Position numbers and translations under genes: made by a program. A stretch of 64,000 bases of DNA, taken from NCBI GenBank assembly GCA_947000775.1, contig CAMQGK010000007.1, positions 595,501 to 659,500 of the forward strand. The letters run 5' to 3'. The notes under the pieces were generated by a model. That model saw only the letters and a list, made by a program, of their open reading frames with translations, searched no databases and was not told where the DNA came from. Below are positions 50,901-63,167 of this stretch, piece after piece. The first letter of the stretch is position 1. Each line of letters opens with the position of its first letter. Origin of the DNA: Pterois miles. Lineage: Eukaryota > Chordata > Actinopteri > Perciformes > Scorpaenidae.

Positions 50901-53900
50901 ATAGAAGCTGAACATTCTGGAATTGTACGTTGTATGTTCTAAAATAGAAGCTGAACATTCCGGAATTTTAATGGCATGTGTTCTAAAATAGAAGCTGAAC
51001 ATTTTGAAATGTTAACGTCGTGTTCTAAAATAGAATCTGAACATTCCCTAATTGTAACGTTATATGTTCTAAAACAGAAGCTGAACATTCTGGAATTGTC
51101 ATGTTATATGTTCTAAAATAGAAGCTGAACATTCCGGAATTTTAATGTTATGTGTTCCAAAATAGAAGCTGAACATTCCGCAATTCCAATGTCATGTGTC
51201 TTAAAATAGAAGCTGAACATTCTGCAATTGTTACTTTATATGTTCTAAAACAAAAGCTGAACATTCTGAAATTCTAACGTTATATGTTGTAAAATAGAAG
51301 CTGAACATTCTGGAATTGTTACGTTATATGTTCTAAAATAGAAGATGAATATTCCAGAATTTTAACGTTATGTGTTCTAAAATAGAAGCTGAACATTCCC
51401 GAATTTTTATGTCATGTGTTCTAAAACAGAAGCTGAACATTCTGGAATTGTTATGTCATGTGTTCTAAAACAGAAGCTGAACATTCTGGAATTGGTATGT
51501 AATATGTTCTAAAATAGAAGCTGAACATTCCCTAATTGTAACGTTATATGTTCTAAAACAGAAGCAGAACATTCTGGAATTGTTATGTAATATGTTCTAA
51601 AATAGAAGCTGAACATTCCCGAATTGTAACGTTATATGTTCTGAAATAGAAGCTGAACATTCCCTAATAGTAACGTTATATGTTCTAAAACAGAAGCAGA
51701 ACATTCTGGAATTGTTATGTTATATGTTCTAAAATAGAAGCTGAACATTCCGGAATTTTAACTTTATGTGTTCCAAAATAGAAGCTGAACATTCCGGAAT
51801 TTTAACTTTATGTGTTCCAAAATTGAAGCTGAACATTCCGCAATTTTAATGTCATGTGTTCTAAAATAGAAGCTGAACATTCTGGAATTGTACGTTGTAT
51901 GTTCTAAAATAGAAGCTGAACATTCTGGAATTGTACGTTGTATGTTCTAAAATAGAAGCTGAACATTCCGGAATTTTAATGTCATGTGTTCTAAAATAGA
52001 AGCTAAACATTCTGGAATTTTTACGTTTTATGTTCGAAAATAGAAGCTGAACATTTCAGAATTTTAATGTCATGTGTTCTAAAATAGAAGCTGAACATTC
52101 CGGAATTTTAATGTCATGTGTTCTAAAATAGAATCTGAACATTTCGAAATGTTAACATCATGTTCTAAAATAGAAGCTGAACATTCCGGAATTGTAACGT
52201 TATATGTTCTAAAATAGAAGCTGAAAATTCCCTAATTGAAACGTTATATGTTCTAAAAATGAAGCTGAACATTCTGGAATTGTTATGTTATATGTTCTAA
52301 AATAGAAGCTGAACATTCCGGAATTTTAACGTTATGTGTTCCAAAATAGAAGCTGAACATTCCGCAATTTTAATGTCATGTGTTCTAAAATAGAAGCTGA
52401 ACGTTCTGCAATTGTTTCGTTATATCTTCTAAACTAAAAGCTGAACGTTCTGAAATTTTAACGTTATATGTTCTAAAATAGAAGCTGAACATTCTGAAAT
52501 TTTAACGTTGTCTTCTAAAATAGAAGCTTAACATTCCGGAATTGTTATGTTATATGTTCTGAAATAGAAGCTGAACATTCTGGAATTGTACGTTGTATGT
52601 TCTAAAATAGAAGCTGAACATTCCGGAATTTTAATGTCATGTGTTCTAAAATAGAAGCTGAACATTCTGGAATTTTTACGTTTTATGTTCTAAAATAGAA
52701 GCTGAACATTTTGAAATGTTAACGTTGTGTTCTAAAATAGAAGCTGAACATTCCCGAATTTTAATGTCATGTGTTCTAAAACAGAAGCTGAACATTCTGG
52801 AATTGTTATGTAATATGTTCTAAAATAGAAGCTGAACATTCCGGAATTGTAACGTTATATGTTCTAAAATAGAAGCTGAACATTCCTTAATTGTAACGTT
52901 ATATGTTCTAAAACAGAAGCTGAACATTCTGGAATTGTTATGTTATATGTTCTAAAATAGAAGCTGAACATTCCGGAATTTTAACTTTATGTGTTCCAAA
53001 ATAGAAGCTGAACATTCCGCAATTTTAATGTCATGTGTTCTAAAATAGAAGCTGAACATTTTGAAATGTTAACGTTGTGTTCTAAAATAGAATCTGAACA
53101 TTCCCTAATTGTAACGTTATATGTTCTAAAACAGAAGCTGAACATTCTGGAATTGTCATGTTATATGTTCTAAAATAGAAGCTGAACATTCCGGAATTTT
53201 AATGTTATGTGTTCCAAAATAGAAGCTGAACATTCCGCAATTCCAATGTCATGTGTCTTAAAATAGAAGCTGAACATTCTGCAATTGTTACGTTATATGT
53301 TCTAAAACAAAAGCTGAACATTCTGAAATTCTAACGTTATATGTTGTAAAATAGAAGCTGAACATTCTGGAATTGTTACGTTATATGTTCTAAAATAGAA
53401 GATGAATATTCCAGAATTTTAACGTTATGTGTTCTAAAATAGAAGCTGAACATTCCCGAATTTTTATGTCATGTGTTCTAAAACAGAAGCTGAACATTCT
53501 GGAATTGTTATGTCATGTGTTCTAAAACAGAAGCTGAACATTCTGGAATTGGTATGTAATATGTTCTAAAATAGAAGCTGAACATTCCCTAATTGTAACG
53601 TTATATGTTCTAAAACAGAAGCAGAACATTCTGGAATTGTTATGTAATATGTTCTAAAATAGAAGCTGAACATTCCCGAATTGTAACGTTATATGTTCTG
53701 AACTAGAAGCTGAACATTCCCTAATAGTAACGTTATATGTTCTAAAACAGAAGCAGAACATTCTGGAATTGTTATGTTATATGTTCTAAAATAGAAGCTG
53801 AACATTCCGGAATTTTAACTTTATGTGTTCCAAAATTGAAGCTGAACATTCCGCAATTTTAATGTCATGTGTTCTAAAATAGAAGCTCAACATTCTGCAA

Positions 53901-54742
53901 TTGTTTCGTTATATGTTCTAAAATAGAAGCTGAACATTCTGAAATTTTAACGTTGTCTTCTAAAATAGAAGCTTAACATTCCGGAATTGTTACGTTATAT
54001 GTTCTCAAATAGAAGCTGAACATTCTGAAATTTTAACGTTGTCTTCTAAAATAGAAGCTTAACATTCCAGAATTTTAACGTTATATGTTCTAAAATAGAA
54101 GCTGAACATTCTGGAATTGTACGTTGTATGTTCTAAAATAGAAGCTGAACATTCTGGAATTGTACGTTGTATGTTCTAAAATAGAAGCTGAACATTCCGG
54201 AATTTTAATGTCATGTGTTCTAAAATAGAAGCTAAACATTCTGGAATTTTTACGTTTTATGTTCGAAAATAGAAGCTGAACATTTCAGAATTTTAATGTC
54301 ATGTGTTCTAAAATAGAAGCTGAACATTCCGGAATTTTAATGTCATGTGTTCTAAAATAGAATCTGAACATTTCGAAATGTTAACATCATGTTCTAAAAT
54401 AGAAGCTGAACATTCCGGAATTGTAACGTTATATGTTCTAAAATAGAAGCTGAAAATTCCCTAATTGAAACGTTATATGTTCTAAAAATGAAGCTGAACA
54501 TTCTGGAATTGTTATGTTATATGTTCTAAAATAGAAGCTGAACATTCCGGAATTTTAACGTTATGTGTTCCAAAATAGAAGCTGAACATTCCGCAATTTT
54601 AATGTCATGTGTTCTAAAATAGAAGCTGAACGTTCTGCAATTGTTTCGTTATATCTTCTAAACTAAAAGCTGAACGTTCTGAAATTTTAACGTTATATGT
54701 TCTAAAATAGAAGCTGAACATTCTGAAATTTTAACGTTGTCT
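44962..54742 (+). repeat. 9.8 kb higher-order satellite block, copy B
   Basis: Partner of 33165-42945. It contains the same nested 1,179 bp pair (44971-47061), 2,840 bp pair (46587-52402) and 2,229 bp echo (TCTAAACTAA at 52428 and 54657). The right edge is near 54742, where B continues GTTGTCTTCTAAAATAGAAGC while A continues ATTGTCTTCTAAAATACAAGC. The very low divergence means either a recent duplication or a repeat-collapse or expansion error in assembly. Confidence 0.88.
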
Positions 54743-56638
54743 TCTAAAATAGAAGCTTAACATTCCGGAATTGTTATGTTATATGTTCTGAAATAGAAGC
54801 TGAACATTCTGGAATTGTTACGTTTTATGTTCTAAAATAGAAGCTGAACATTCTGAAATTTTAACGTTGTCTTCTAAAATAGAAGCTTAACATTCCAGAA
54901 TTTTAACGTCATATGTTCTAAAATAGAAGCTGAACATTCTGGAATTTTAATGTCATGTGTTCTGAAATAGAATCTGAACATTCCGTAATTGTAACGTTAA
55001 GTGTTCTAAAATACAAGCTGAACATTCGGGAATTGTACGTTGTATGTTCTAAAACAAAACCTGAACATTCTGGAATTGTACGTTGTATGTTCTAAAATAG
55101 AAGCTGAACATTCCGTAATTTTAATGTCATGTGTTCTAAAATAGAAGCTGAACATTTCGAAATGTTAACGTCGTGTTCTAAAATAGAAGCTGAACATTCT
55201 GGAATTGTTACTTTATATGTTCAAAAATAGAAGATGAATATTCCTGAATTGTAACGTTATATGTTCTAAAATAGAAGCTGAACAATCTGAAATTTTAACG
55301 TTGTCTTCTAAAATAGATGCGTAACATTAAAGATTTTTAACGTTATATTTTCTAAAATAGAAGCTGAACATTCCGCAATTTTAATGTCATGTGTTCTAAA
55401 ACAGAAGCTGAACATTCTGGAATTGTTATGTTATATGTTCTAAAATAGAAGCTGAACATTCCGGAATTTTAACGTTATGTGTTCCAAAATAGAAGCTGAA
55501 CATTCCGCAATTTTAATGTCATGTGTTCTAAAATAGAAGCTGAACATTCTACAATAGTTTCGTTATATGTTCTAAAATAAAAGCTGAACGTTCTGAAATT
55601 TAAACATTATATGTTCTAAAATAGAAGCTGAACATTCTGAAATTTTAACATTGTCTTCTAAAATACAAGCTGAACATTCGGGAATTGTACGTTGTATGTT
55701 CTAAAATACAAGATGAATATTCCAGAATTTTAACGTTATGTGTTCTAAAATAGAAGCTGAACATTCCCTAATTTTAATGTCATGTGTTCTAAAACACAAG
55801 CTGAACATTCTGGAATTGTTATGTAATATGTTCTAAAATAGAAGCTGAAAATTCCCGAATTGTAACGTTATATGTTGTAAAATAGAATCTGTACATTTTG
55901 AAATGTTAACGTCATGTTCTAAAAGCTGATGAAATATGTTCTAAAATAGAAGCTGAACATTCCGGAATTTTAACGTTATGTGTTCCAAAATAGAAGCTGA
56001 ACATTCCGCAATTTTAATGTCATGTGTTCTAAAATAGAAGCTGAACATTCTACAATAGTTTCGTTATATGTTCTAAAATAAAAGCTGAACGTTCTGAAAT
56101 TTAAACATTATATGTTCTAAAATAGAAGCTGAACATTCTGAAATTTTAACATTGTCTTCTAAAATAGAAGCTTAACATTCCGGAATTGTTACGTTATAGG
56201 TTCTGAAATAGAAGCTGAACATTCTGGAATTGTTACGTTGTATGTTCTAAAATAGAAGCTGAACTTTCTGGAATTGTACGTTTTATGTTCTAAAATAGAA
56301 GCTGAACATTCCGGAATTTTAATGTCATGTGTTCTAAAATAGAAGCTGAACATTCCGGAATTGTTACGTTATAGGTTCTAAAATAGAAGCTGAACATTCT
56401 GGAATTGTTACGTTATATGTTCTAAAATAGAAGATGAATATTCCGGAATTTTAACGTTATGTGTTCTAAAATAGAAGCTGAACATTCTGAAATTTTAACG
56501 TTGTCTTCTAAAATAGAAGCTTAACATTCCGGAATTGTTACGTTATATATTCTGAAATAGAAGCTGAACATTCTGGAATTGTTACGTTTTATGTTCTAAA
56601 ATAGAAGCTGAACATTCTTAAATTTTAACGTTGTCTTC
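54743..56638 (+). repeat. Satellite right of block B, with a recombination scar
   Basis: Ordinary monomers return to the more mixed type seen at 11-19 kb. Near 55911-55940 the phase breaks: GTTCTAAAAGCTGATGAAATATG is followed directly by a new monomer start, leaving a truncated unit of about 26 bp. From about 56190 the sequence becomes collinear with 13.2 kb. Confidence 0.93.
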
Positions 56639-58830
56639 GTACGTTGTAAATTTCCCCACTGTGGGACTAATAAAGGAATATCTTATCTTAAAATAGAAGC
56701 TTAACATTCCAGAATTTTAACGTTATATGTTCTAAAATAGAAGCTGAACATTCTGGAATTTTAATGTCATGTGTTCTGAAATAGAATCTGAACATTCCGT
56801 AATTGTAACGTTAAGTGTTATAAAATACAAGCTGAACATTCAGGAATTGTACGTTGTATGTTCTAAAATAGAAGCTGAACATTCCGGAATTTTAATGTCA
56901 TGTGTTCTAAAATAGAAGCTGAACATTCTGGAATTTTTACGTTTTATGTTCTAAAATAGAAGCTGAACATTTCAGAATTTTAATGTCATGTGTTCTAAAA
57001 TAGAAGCTGAACATTTCAGAATTTTAATGTCATGTGTTCTAAAATAGAAGCTGAACATTTCAGAATTTTAATGTCATGTGTTCTAAAATAGAATCTGAAC
57101 ATTTTGAAATGTTAACGTCGTGTTCTAAAATAGAATCTGAACATTCCCTAATTGTAACGTTATATGTTCTAAAACATAAGCTGAACATTCTAGAATTGTC
57201 ATGTTATATGTTCTAAAATAGAATCTGAACATTCGGGAATTTTAACGTTATGTGTTCCAAAATGGAAGCTGAACATTCCACAATTTTAATGTCATGTGTT
57301 CTAAAACAGAAGCTGAACATTCTGGAATTGTTATGTTATATGTTCTAAAATAGAAGCTGAACATTCCGGAATTTTAACGTTATGTGTTCCAAAATAGAAG
57401 CTGAACATTCCGCAATTTTAATGTCATGTGTTCTAAAATAGAAGGTGAACATTCTACAATAGTTTCGTTATATGTTCTAAAATAAAAGCTGAACGTTCTG
57501 AAATTTATACATTATATGTTCTAAAATAGAAGCTGAACATTCTGAAATTTTAACATTGTCTTCTAAAATACAAGCTGAACATTCGGGAATTGTACGTTGT
57601 ATGTTCTAAAATAGAAGATGAATATTCCGGAATTTTAACGTTATGTGTTCTAAAATAGAAGCTGAACATTCCCGAATTTTAATGTCATGTGTTCTAAAAC
57701 AGAAGCTGAACATTCTGGAATTGTTATGTAATATGTTCTAAAATAGAAGCTGAACATTCCAGAATTGTAACGTTATATGTTGTAAAATAGAAGCTGAACA
57801 TTCCCTAATTGTAACGTTATATGTTCTAAAACAGAAGCAGAACATTCTGGAATTGTTATGTTATATGTTCTAAAATAGAAGCTGAACATTCTGGAATTGT
57901 TATGTATTATGTTCTTAAATAGAATCTGAACATTTCGAAATGTTAACATCGTGTTCTAAAATAGAAGCTGAACATTCTGTAATTGTTACGTTATATGTTC
58001 TAAAACAGAAGATGAATATTCCGGAACTTTAACGTTATGTGTTCTAAAATAGAAGGTGAACATTCCTGAATTTTAATGTCATGTGTTCTAAAACAGAAGC
58101 TGATCATTCTGGAATTGTTATGTAATATGTTCTTAAATAGAAGCTGAACATATCAGGAATTGTACGTTGTATATTGTAAAATAGAAGTTGAACATTCCGG
58201 AATTTTAATGTCATGTGTTCAAAAATGGAAGCTGAACATTCTGGAATTGTACGTTGTATGTTCTAAAATAGAAGCTGAACAATCTGAAATTTTAACGTTG
58301 TCTTCTAAAATAGAAGCGTAACATTACAGAATTTTAATGTCATATGTTCTATAAGAGAAGCTGAACATTCTGGAATTGTTACGTTATATGTTCTAAAATA
58401 GAAGATGAATATTCCGGAATTTTTACGTTATGTGTTCTAAAATAGAAGCTGAACATTCCCGAATTTTATTGTCATGTGTTCTAAAATAGAAGCTGAACAT
58501 TCTGCAATTGTTACGTTATATGTTCTAAAACAAAAGCTGAACATTCTGAAATTCTAACGTTATATGTTGTAAAATAGAAGCTGAACATTCCGGAATTTTA
58601 ATATCATGTGTTCTAAAACAGAAGCTGAGCATTCTGGAATTTTTATGTAATATGTTCTAAAATAGAAGCTGAACATTCCTGAATTGTAACGTTATATGTT
58701 CTAAAATAGAAGCTGAAAATTCCCTAATTGTAACGTTATATGTTCTAAAACAGAAGCTGAACATTCTGGAATTGTTTCGTTATATGTTCTAAAATAAAAG
58801 CTGAACGTTCTGAAATTTTAACGTTGTCTT
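56190..58830 (+). repeat. Large block shared with 13.2-16.3 kb (copy 2)
   Basis: Collinear with 13195-16255, with whole-monomer gains and losses as listed for copy 1. The shared LINE-tail insertion fixes the alignment at an offset of 42,654 bp. After 58250 copy 2 skips about 215 bp present in copy 1 and rejoins at ACAATCTGAAATTTTAACG (15709 in copy 1). Confidence 0.85.
56639..56688 (+). mobile_element. Extremely 5'-truncated LINE 3' tail, copy 2
   Basis: Identical in sequence and monomer context to 13985-14034, between GTCTTC and TAAAATAGAAGC. The shared insertion point shows that this is not a second retrotransposition. The insertion happened once and was then copied with its surrounding satellite block. 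Confidence 0.82.
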
Positions 58831-59199
58831 CTAAAATAGAAGCTTAACATTCCGGAATTGTTACATTATATGTTCTGAAATAAAAGCTGAACATTCTGGA
58901 ATTGTTACGTTATATGTTCTAAAATAGAAGATGAATATTCCGGAATTTTAACGTTATGTGTTCTAAAATAGAAGCTGAACATTCCCGAATTTTAATGTCA
59001 TGTGTTCTAAAACAGAAGCTGAACATTCTGGAATTGTTATGTAATATGTTCTAAAAAACAATATGAACATTTCGAAATGTTAACATCGTGTTCTAAAACA
59101 GAACCTGAACATTCCGAAATTGTAACGTTTTATGTTCTAAAATAGAAGCTGAACATTTTGAAATGTTAACGTCGTGTTCTAAAATAGAAGCTGAACATT
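56689..59199 (+). repeat. 44-bp satellite array
   Basis: Continuous monomers. Three nearly perfect 44-mers with ACATTTCAGAATTTTAATG lie at about 56960-57080, as at 14.3 kb. The region up to 58830 belongs to the block shared with 13-16 kb. Near 59051 an unusual CTAAAAAACAATATG monomer recurs at 61451. Nothing else is visible. Confidence 0.94.
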
Positions 59200-60810
59200 C
59201 TGGAATTGTTATGTAATATGTTCTAAAATAGAAGCTGAACATTCCGGAATTGTAACGTTATATGTTCTAAAATAGAAGCTGAACATTCGGGAATTGTACG
59301 TTGTATGTTCTAAAATAGAATCTGAACATTTCGAAATGTTAACGTCGTGTTCTAAAATAGAAGCTGAACATTCTGGAATTGTTACATTATATGTTCTAAA
59401 ATAGAAGAAGAATATTCCGGAATTTTAACGTTATGTGTTCCAAAATACAAGCTGAACATTCCGCAATTTTAATGTCATGTGTTCTAAAATAGAAGCTGAA
59501 CATTCCCGAATTTTATTGTCATGTGTTCTAAAATAGAAGCTGAACATTCTGCAATTGTTACGTTATATGTTCTAAAACAAAAGCTGAACATTCTGAAATT
59601 CTAACGTTATATGCTGTAAAATAGAAGCTGAACATTCCGGAATTTTAATATCATGTGTTCTAAAACAGAAGCTGAGCATTCTGGAATTTTTATGTAATAT
59701 GTTCTAAAATAGAAGCTGAACATTCCTGAATTGTAACGTTATATGTTCTAAAATAGAAGCTGAAAATTCCCTAATTGTAACGTTATATGTTCTAAAACAG
59801 AAGCTGAACATTCTGGAATTGTTTCGTTATATGTTCTAAAATAAAAGCTGAACGTTCTGAAATTTTAACGTTGTCTTCTAAAATAGAAGCTTAACATTCC
59901 GGAATTGTTACATTATATGTTCTGAAATAGAAGCTGAACGTTCTGGAATTGTTACGTTTTATGTTCTAAAATAGAAGCTGAACATTCTGAAATTTTAACG
60001 TTGTCTTCTAAAATAGAAGCTTAACATTCCAGAATTTTAACGTTATATGTTCTAAAATAGAAGCTGAACATTCTGGAATTGTTACGTTATATGTTCTAAA
60101 ATAGAAGATGAATATTCCGGAATTTTAACGTTATGTGTTCTAAAATAGAAGCTGAACATTCCCGAATTTTAATGTCATGTGTTCTAAAACAGAAGCTGAA
60201 CATTCTGGAATTGTTATGTAATATGTTCTAAAATAGAAGCTGAACATTCCGGAATTGTAACGTTATATGTTCTAAAATAGAAGCTGAACATTCGGGAATT
60301 GTACGTTGTATGTTCTAAAATAGAATCTGAACATTTCGAAATGTTAACGTCGTGTTCTAAAATAGAAGCTGAACATTCTGGAATTGTTACGTTATATGTT
60401 CTAAAATAGAAGAAGAATATTCCGGAATTTTAACGTTATGTGTTCCAAAATACAAGCTGAACATTCCGCAGTTTTAATGTCATGTGTTCTAAAATAGAAG
60501 CTGAACATTCTGCAATTGTACGTTGTATGTTCTAAAATAGAAGCTGAACATTCTGGAATTGTAACGTTATATGTTCTAAAATAGAAGGTGAACATTCCCT
60601 AATTGTAACGTTATATGTTCTAAAACAGAAGCTGAACATTCTGGAATTGTTATGATATATGTTCTAAAATAGAAGCTGAACATTCCGGAATTTTAACGTG
60701 ATGTGTTCCAAAATAGAAGCTGAACATTCTACAATAGTTTAGTTATATGTTCTAAAATAAAAGCTGAACGTTCTGAAATTTAAACATTATATGTTCTAAA
60801 ATAGAAGCTT
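59200..60810 (+). repeat. Satellite tandem pair, copy 1 (offset 2,357 bp)
   Basis: Matches 61556-63167: ATGCTGTAAAATAG at 59611 recurs at 61968, and the minus-strand open frame at 60401-60595 recurs at 62758-62952 with a few changes. A one-base insertion (AAAATAAGAATCTG at 61672) sets copy 2 apart. Left of the pair, one extra monomer in copy 1 shifts the offset to 2,400 bp. Confidence 0.87.
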
Positions 60811-61555
60811 AACATTCCAGAATTTTAACGTTATATGTTCTAAAATAGAAGTTGAACATTCTGGAATTGTACATTGTATGTTCTAAAATAGAAGCTGAAC
60901 ATTCTGGAATTATTACGTTATATGTTCTAAAATAGAAGATGAATATTCCGGAATTTTAACGTTATGTGTTCTAAAATAGAAGCTGAACATTCCGCAATTT
61001 TAATGTCATGTGTTCTAAAATAGAAGCTGAACATTCTGGAATTGTTTCGTTATATGTTCTAAAATAAAAGCTGAACGTTCTGAAATTTTAACGTTGTCTT
61101 CTAAAATAGAAGCTTAACATTCCGGAATTTTTACATTATATGTTCTGAAATAGAAGCTGAACATTCTGGGATTGTTACGTTTTATGTTCTAAAATAGAAG
61201 CTGAACATTCTGAAATTTTAACGTTGTCTTCTAAAATAGAAGCTTAACATTGCAGAATTTTAATGTTATATGTTCTAAAATAGAAGCTGAACATTCTGGA
61301 ATTGTTACGTTATATGTTCTAAAATAGAAGATGAATATTCCGGAATTTTAACGTTATGTGTTCTAAAATAGAAGCTGAACATTCCCGAATTTTAATGTCA
61401 TGTGTTCTAAAACAGAAGCTGAACATTCTGGAATTGTTACGTAATATGTTCTAAAAAACAATATGCACATTTCGAAATGTTAACATCGTGTTCTAAAACA
61501 GAAGCTGAACATTCCGAAATTGTAACGTTTTATGTTCTAAAATAGAAGCTGAACA
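60811..61555 (+). repeat. 44-bp satellite between the 2,357-bp pair
   Basis: Ordinary monomers. The stretch from 60841 (AGTTGAACATTCTGG, then ATTGTACATTGTATG) recurs at 63631, 2,790 bp further on, showing that the higher-order period itself varies. Nothing else is visible. Confidence 0.93.
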
Positions 61556-63167
61556 TTTTGAAATGTTAACGTCGTGTTCTAAAATAGAAGCTGAACATTC
61601 CGGAATTGTAACGTTATATGTTCTAAAATAGAAGCTGAACATTCGGGAATTGTACGTTGTATGTTCTAAAATAAGAATCTGAACATTTCGAAATGTTAAC
61701 GTCGTGTTCTAAAATAGAAGCTGAACATTCTGGAATTGTTACATTATATGTTCTAAAATAGAAGAAGAATATTCCGGAATTTTAACGTTATGTGTTCCAA
61801 AATACAAGCTGAACATTCCGCAATTTTAATGTCATGTGTTCTAAAATAGAAGCTGAACATTCCCGAATTTTATTGTCATGTGTTCTAAAATAGAAGCTGA
61901 ACATTCTGCAATTGTTACGTTATATGTTCTAAAACAAAAGCTGAACATTCTGAAATTCTAACGTTATATGCTGTAAAATAGAAGCTGAACATTCCGGAAT
62001 TTTAATATCATGTGTTCTAAAACAGAAGCTGAGCATTCTGGAATTTTTATGTAATATGTTCTAAAATAGAAGCTGAACATTCCTGAATTGTAACGTTATA
62101 TGTTCTAAAATAGAAGCTGAAAATTCCCTAATTGTAACGTTATATGTTCTAAAACAGAAGCTGAACATTCTGGAATTGTTTCGTTATATGTTCTAAAATA
62201 AAAGCTGAACGTTCTGAAATTTTAACGTTGTCTTCTAAAATAGAAGCTTAACATTCCGGAATTGTTACATTATATGTTCTGAAATAGAAGCTGAACGTTC
62301 TGGAATTGTTACGTTTTATGTTCTAAAATAGAAGCTGAACATTCTGAAATTTTAACGTTGTCTTCTAAAATAGAAGCTTAACATTCCAGAATTTTAACGT
62401 TATATGTTCTAAAATAGAAGCTGAACATTCTGGAATTGTTACGTTATATGTTCTAAAATAGAAGATGAATATTCCGGAATTTTAACGTTATGTGTTCTAA
62501 AATAGAAGCTGAACATTCCCGAATTTTAATGTCATGTGTTCTAAAACAGAAGCTGAACATTCTGGAATTGTTATGTAATATGTTCTAAAATAGAAGCTGA
62601 ACATTCCGGAATTGTAACGTTATATGTTCTAAAATAGAAGCTGAACATTCGGGAATTGTACGTTGTATGTTCTAAAATAGAATCTGAACATTTCGAAATG
62701 TTAACGTCGTGTTCTAAAATAGAAGCTGAACATTCTGGAATTGTTACGTTATATGTTCTAAAATAGAAGAAGAATATTCCGGAATTTTAACGTTATGTGT
62801 TCCAAAATACAAGCTGAACATTCCGCAGTTTTAATGTCATGTGTTCTAAAATAGAAGCTGAACATTCTGCAATTGTACGATGTATGTTCTAAAATAGAAG
62901 CTGAACATTCTGGAATTGTAACGTTATATGTTCTAAAATAGAAGCTGAACATTCCCTAATTGTAACGTTATATGTTCTAAAACAGAAGCTGAACATTCTG
63001 GAATTGTTATGATATATGTTCTAAAATAGAAGCTGAACATTCCGGAATTTTAACGTGATGTGTTCCAAAATAGAAGCTGAACATTCTACAATAGTTTAGT
63101 TATATGTTCTAAAATAAAAGCTGAACGTTCTGAAATTTAAACATTATATGTTCTAAAATAGAAGCTG
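61556..63167 (+). repeat. Satellite tandem pair, copy 2 (offset 2,357 bp)
   Basis: Partner of 59200-60810. The copies separate near the right edge, where copy 1 reads AGAAGCTTAACATTCCAG and copy 2 reads AGAAGCTGAACATTCTG. The 62758-62952 minus-strand open frame is satellite, not a gene. Confidence 0.87.

Noticed and set aside
56639..56688. Second independent LINE insertion
   Set aside because: Sequence, insertion point and flanking monomer order equal those of 13985-14034, so it is a duplicated copy of one event.
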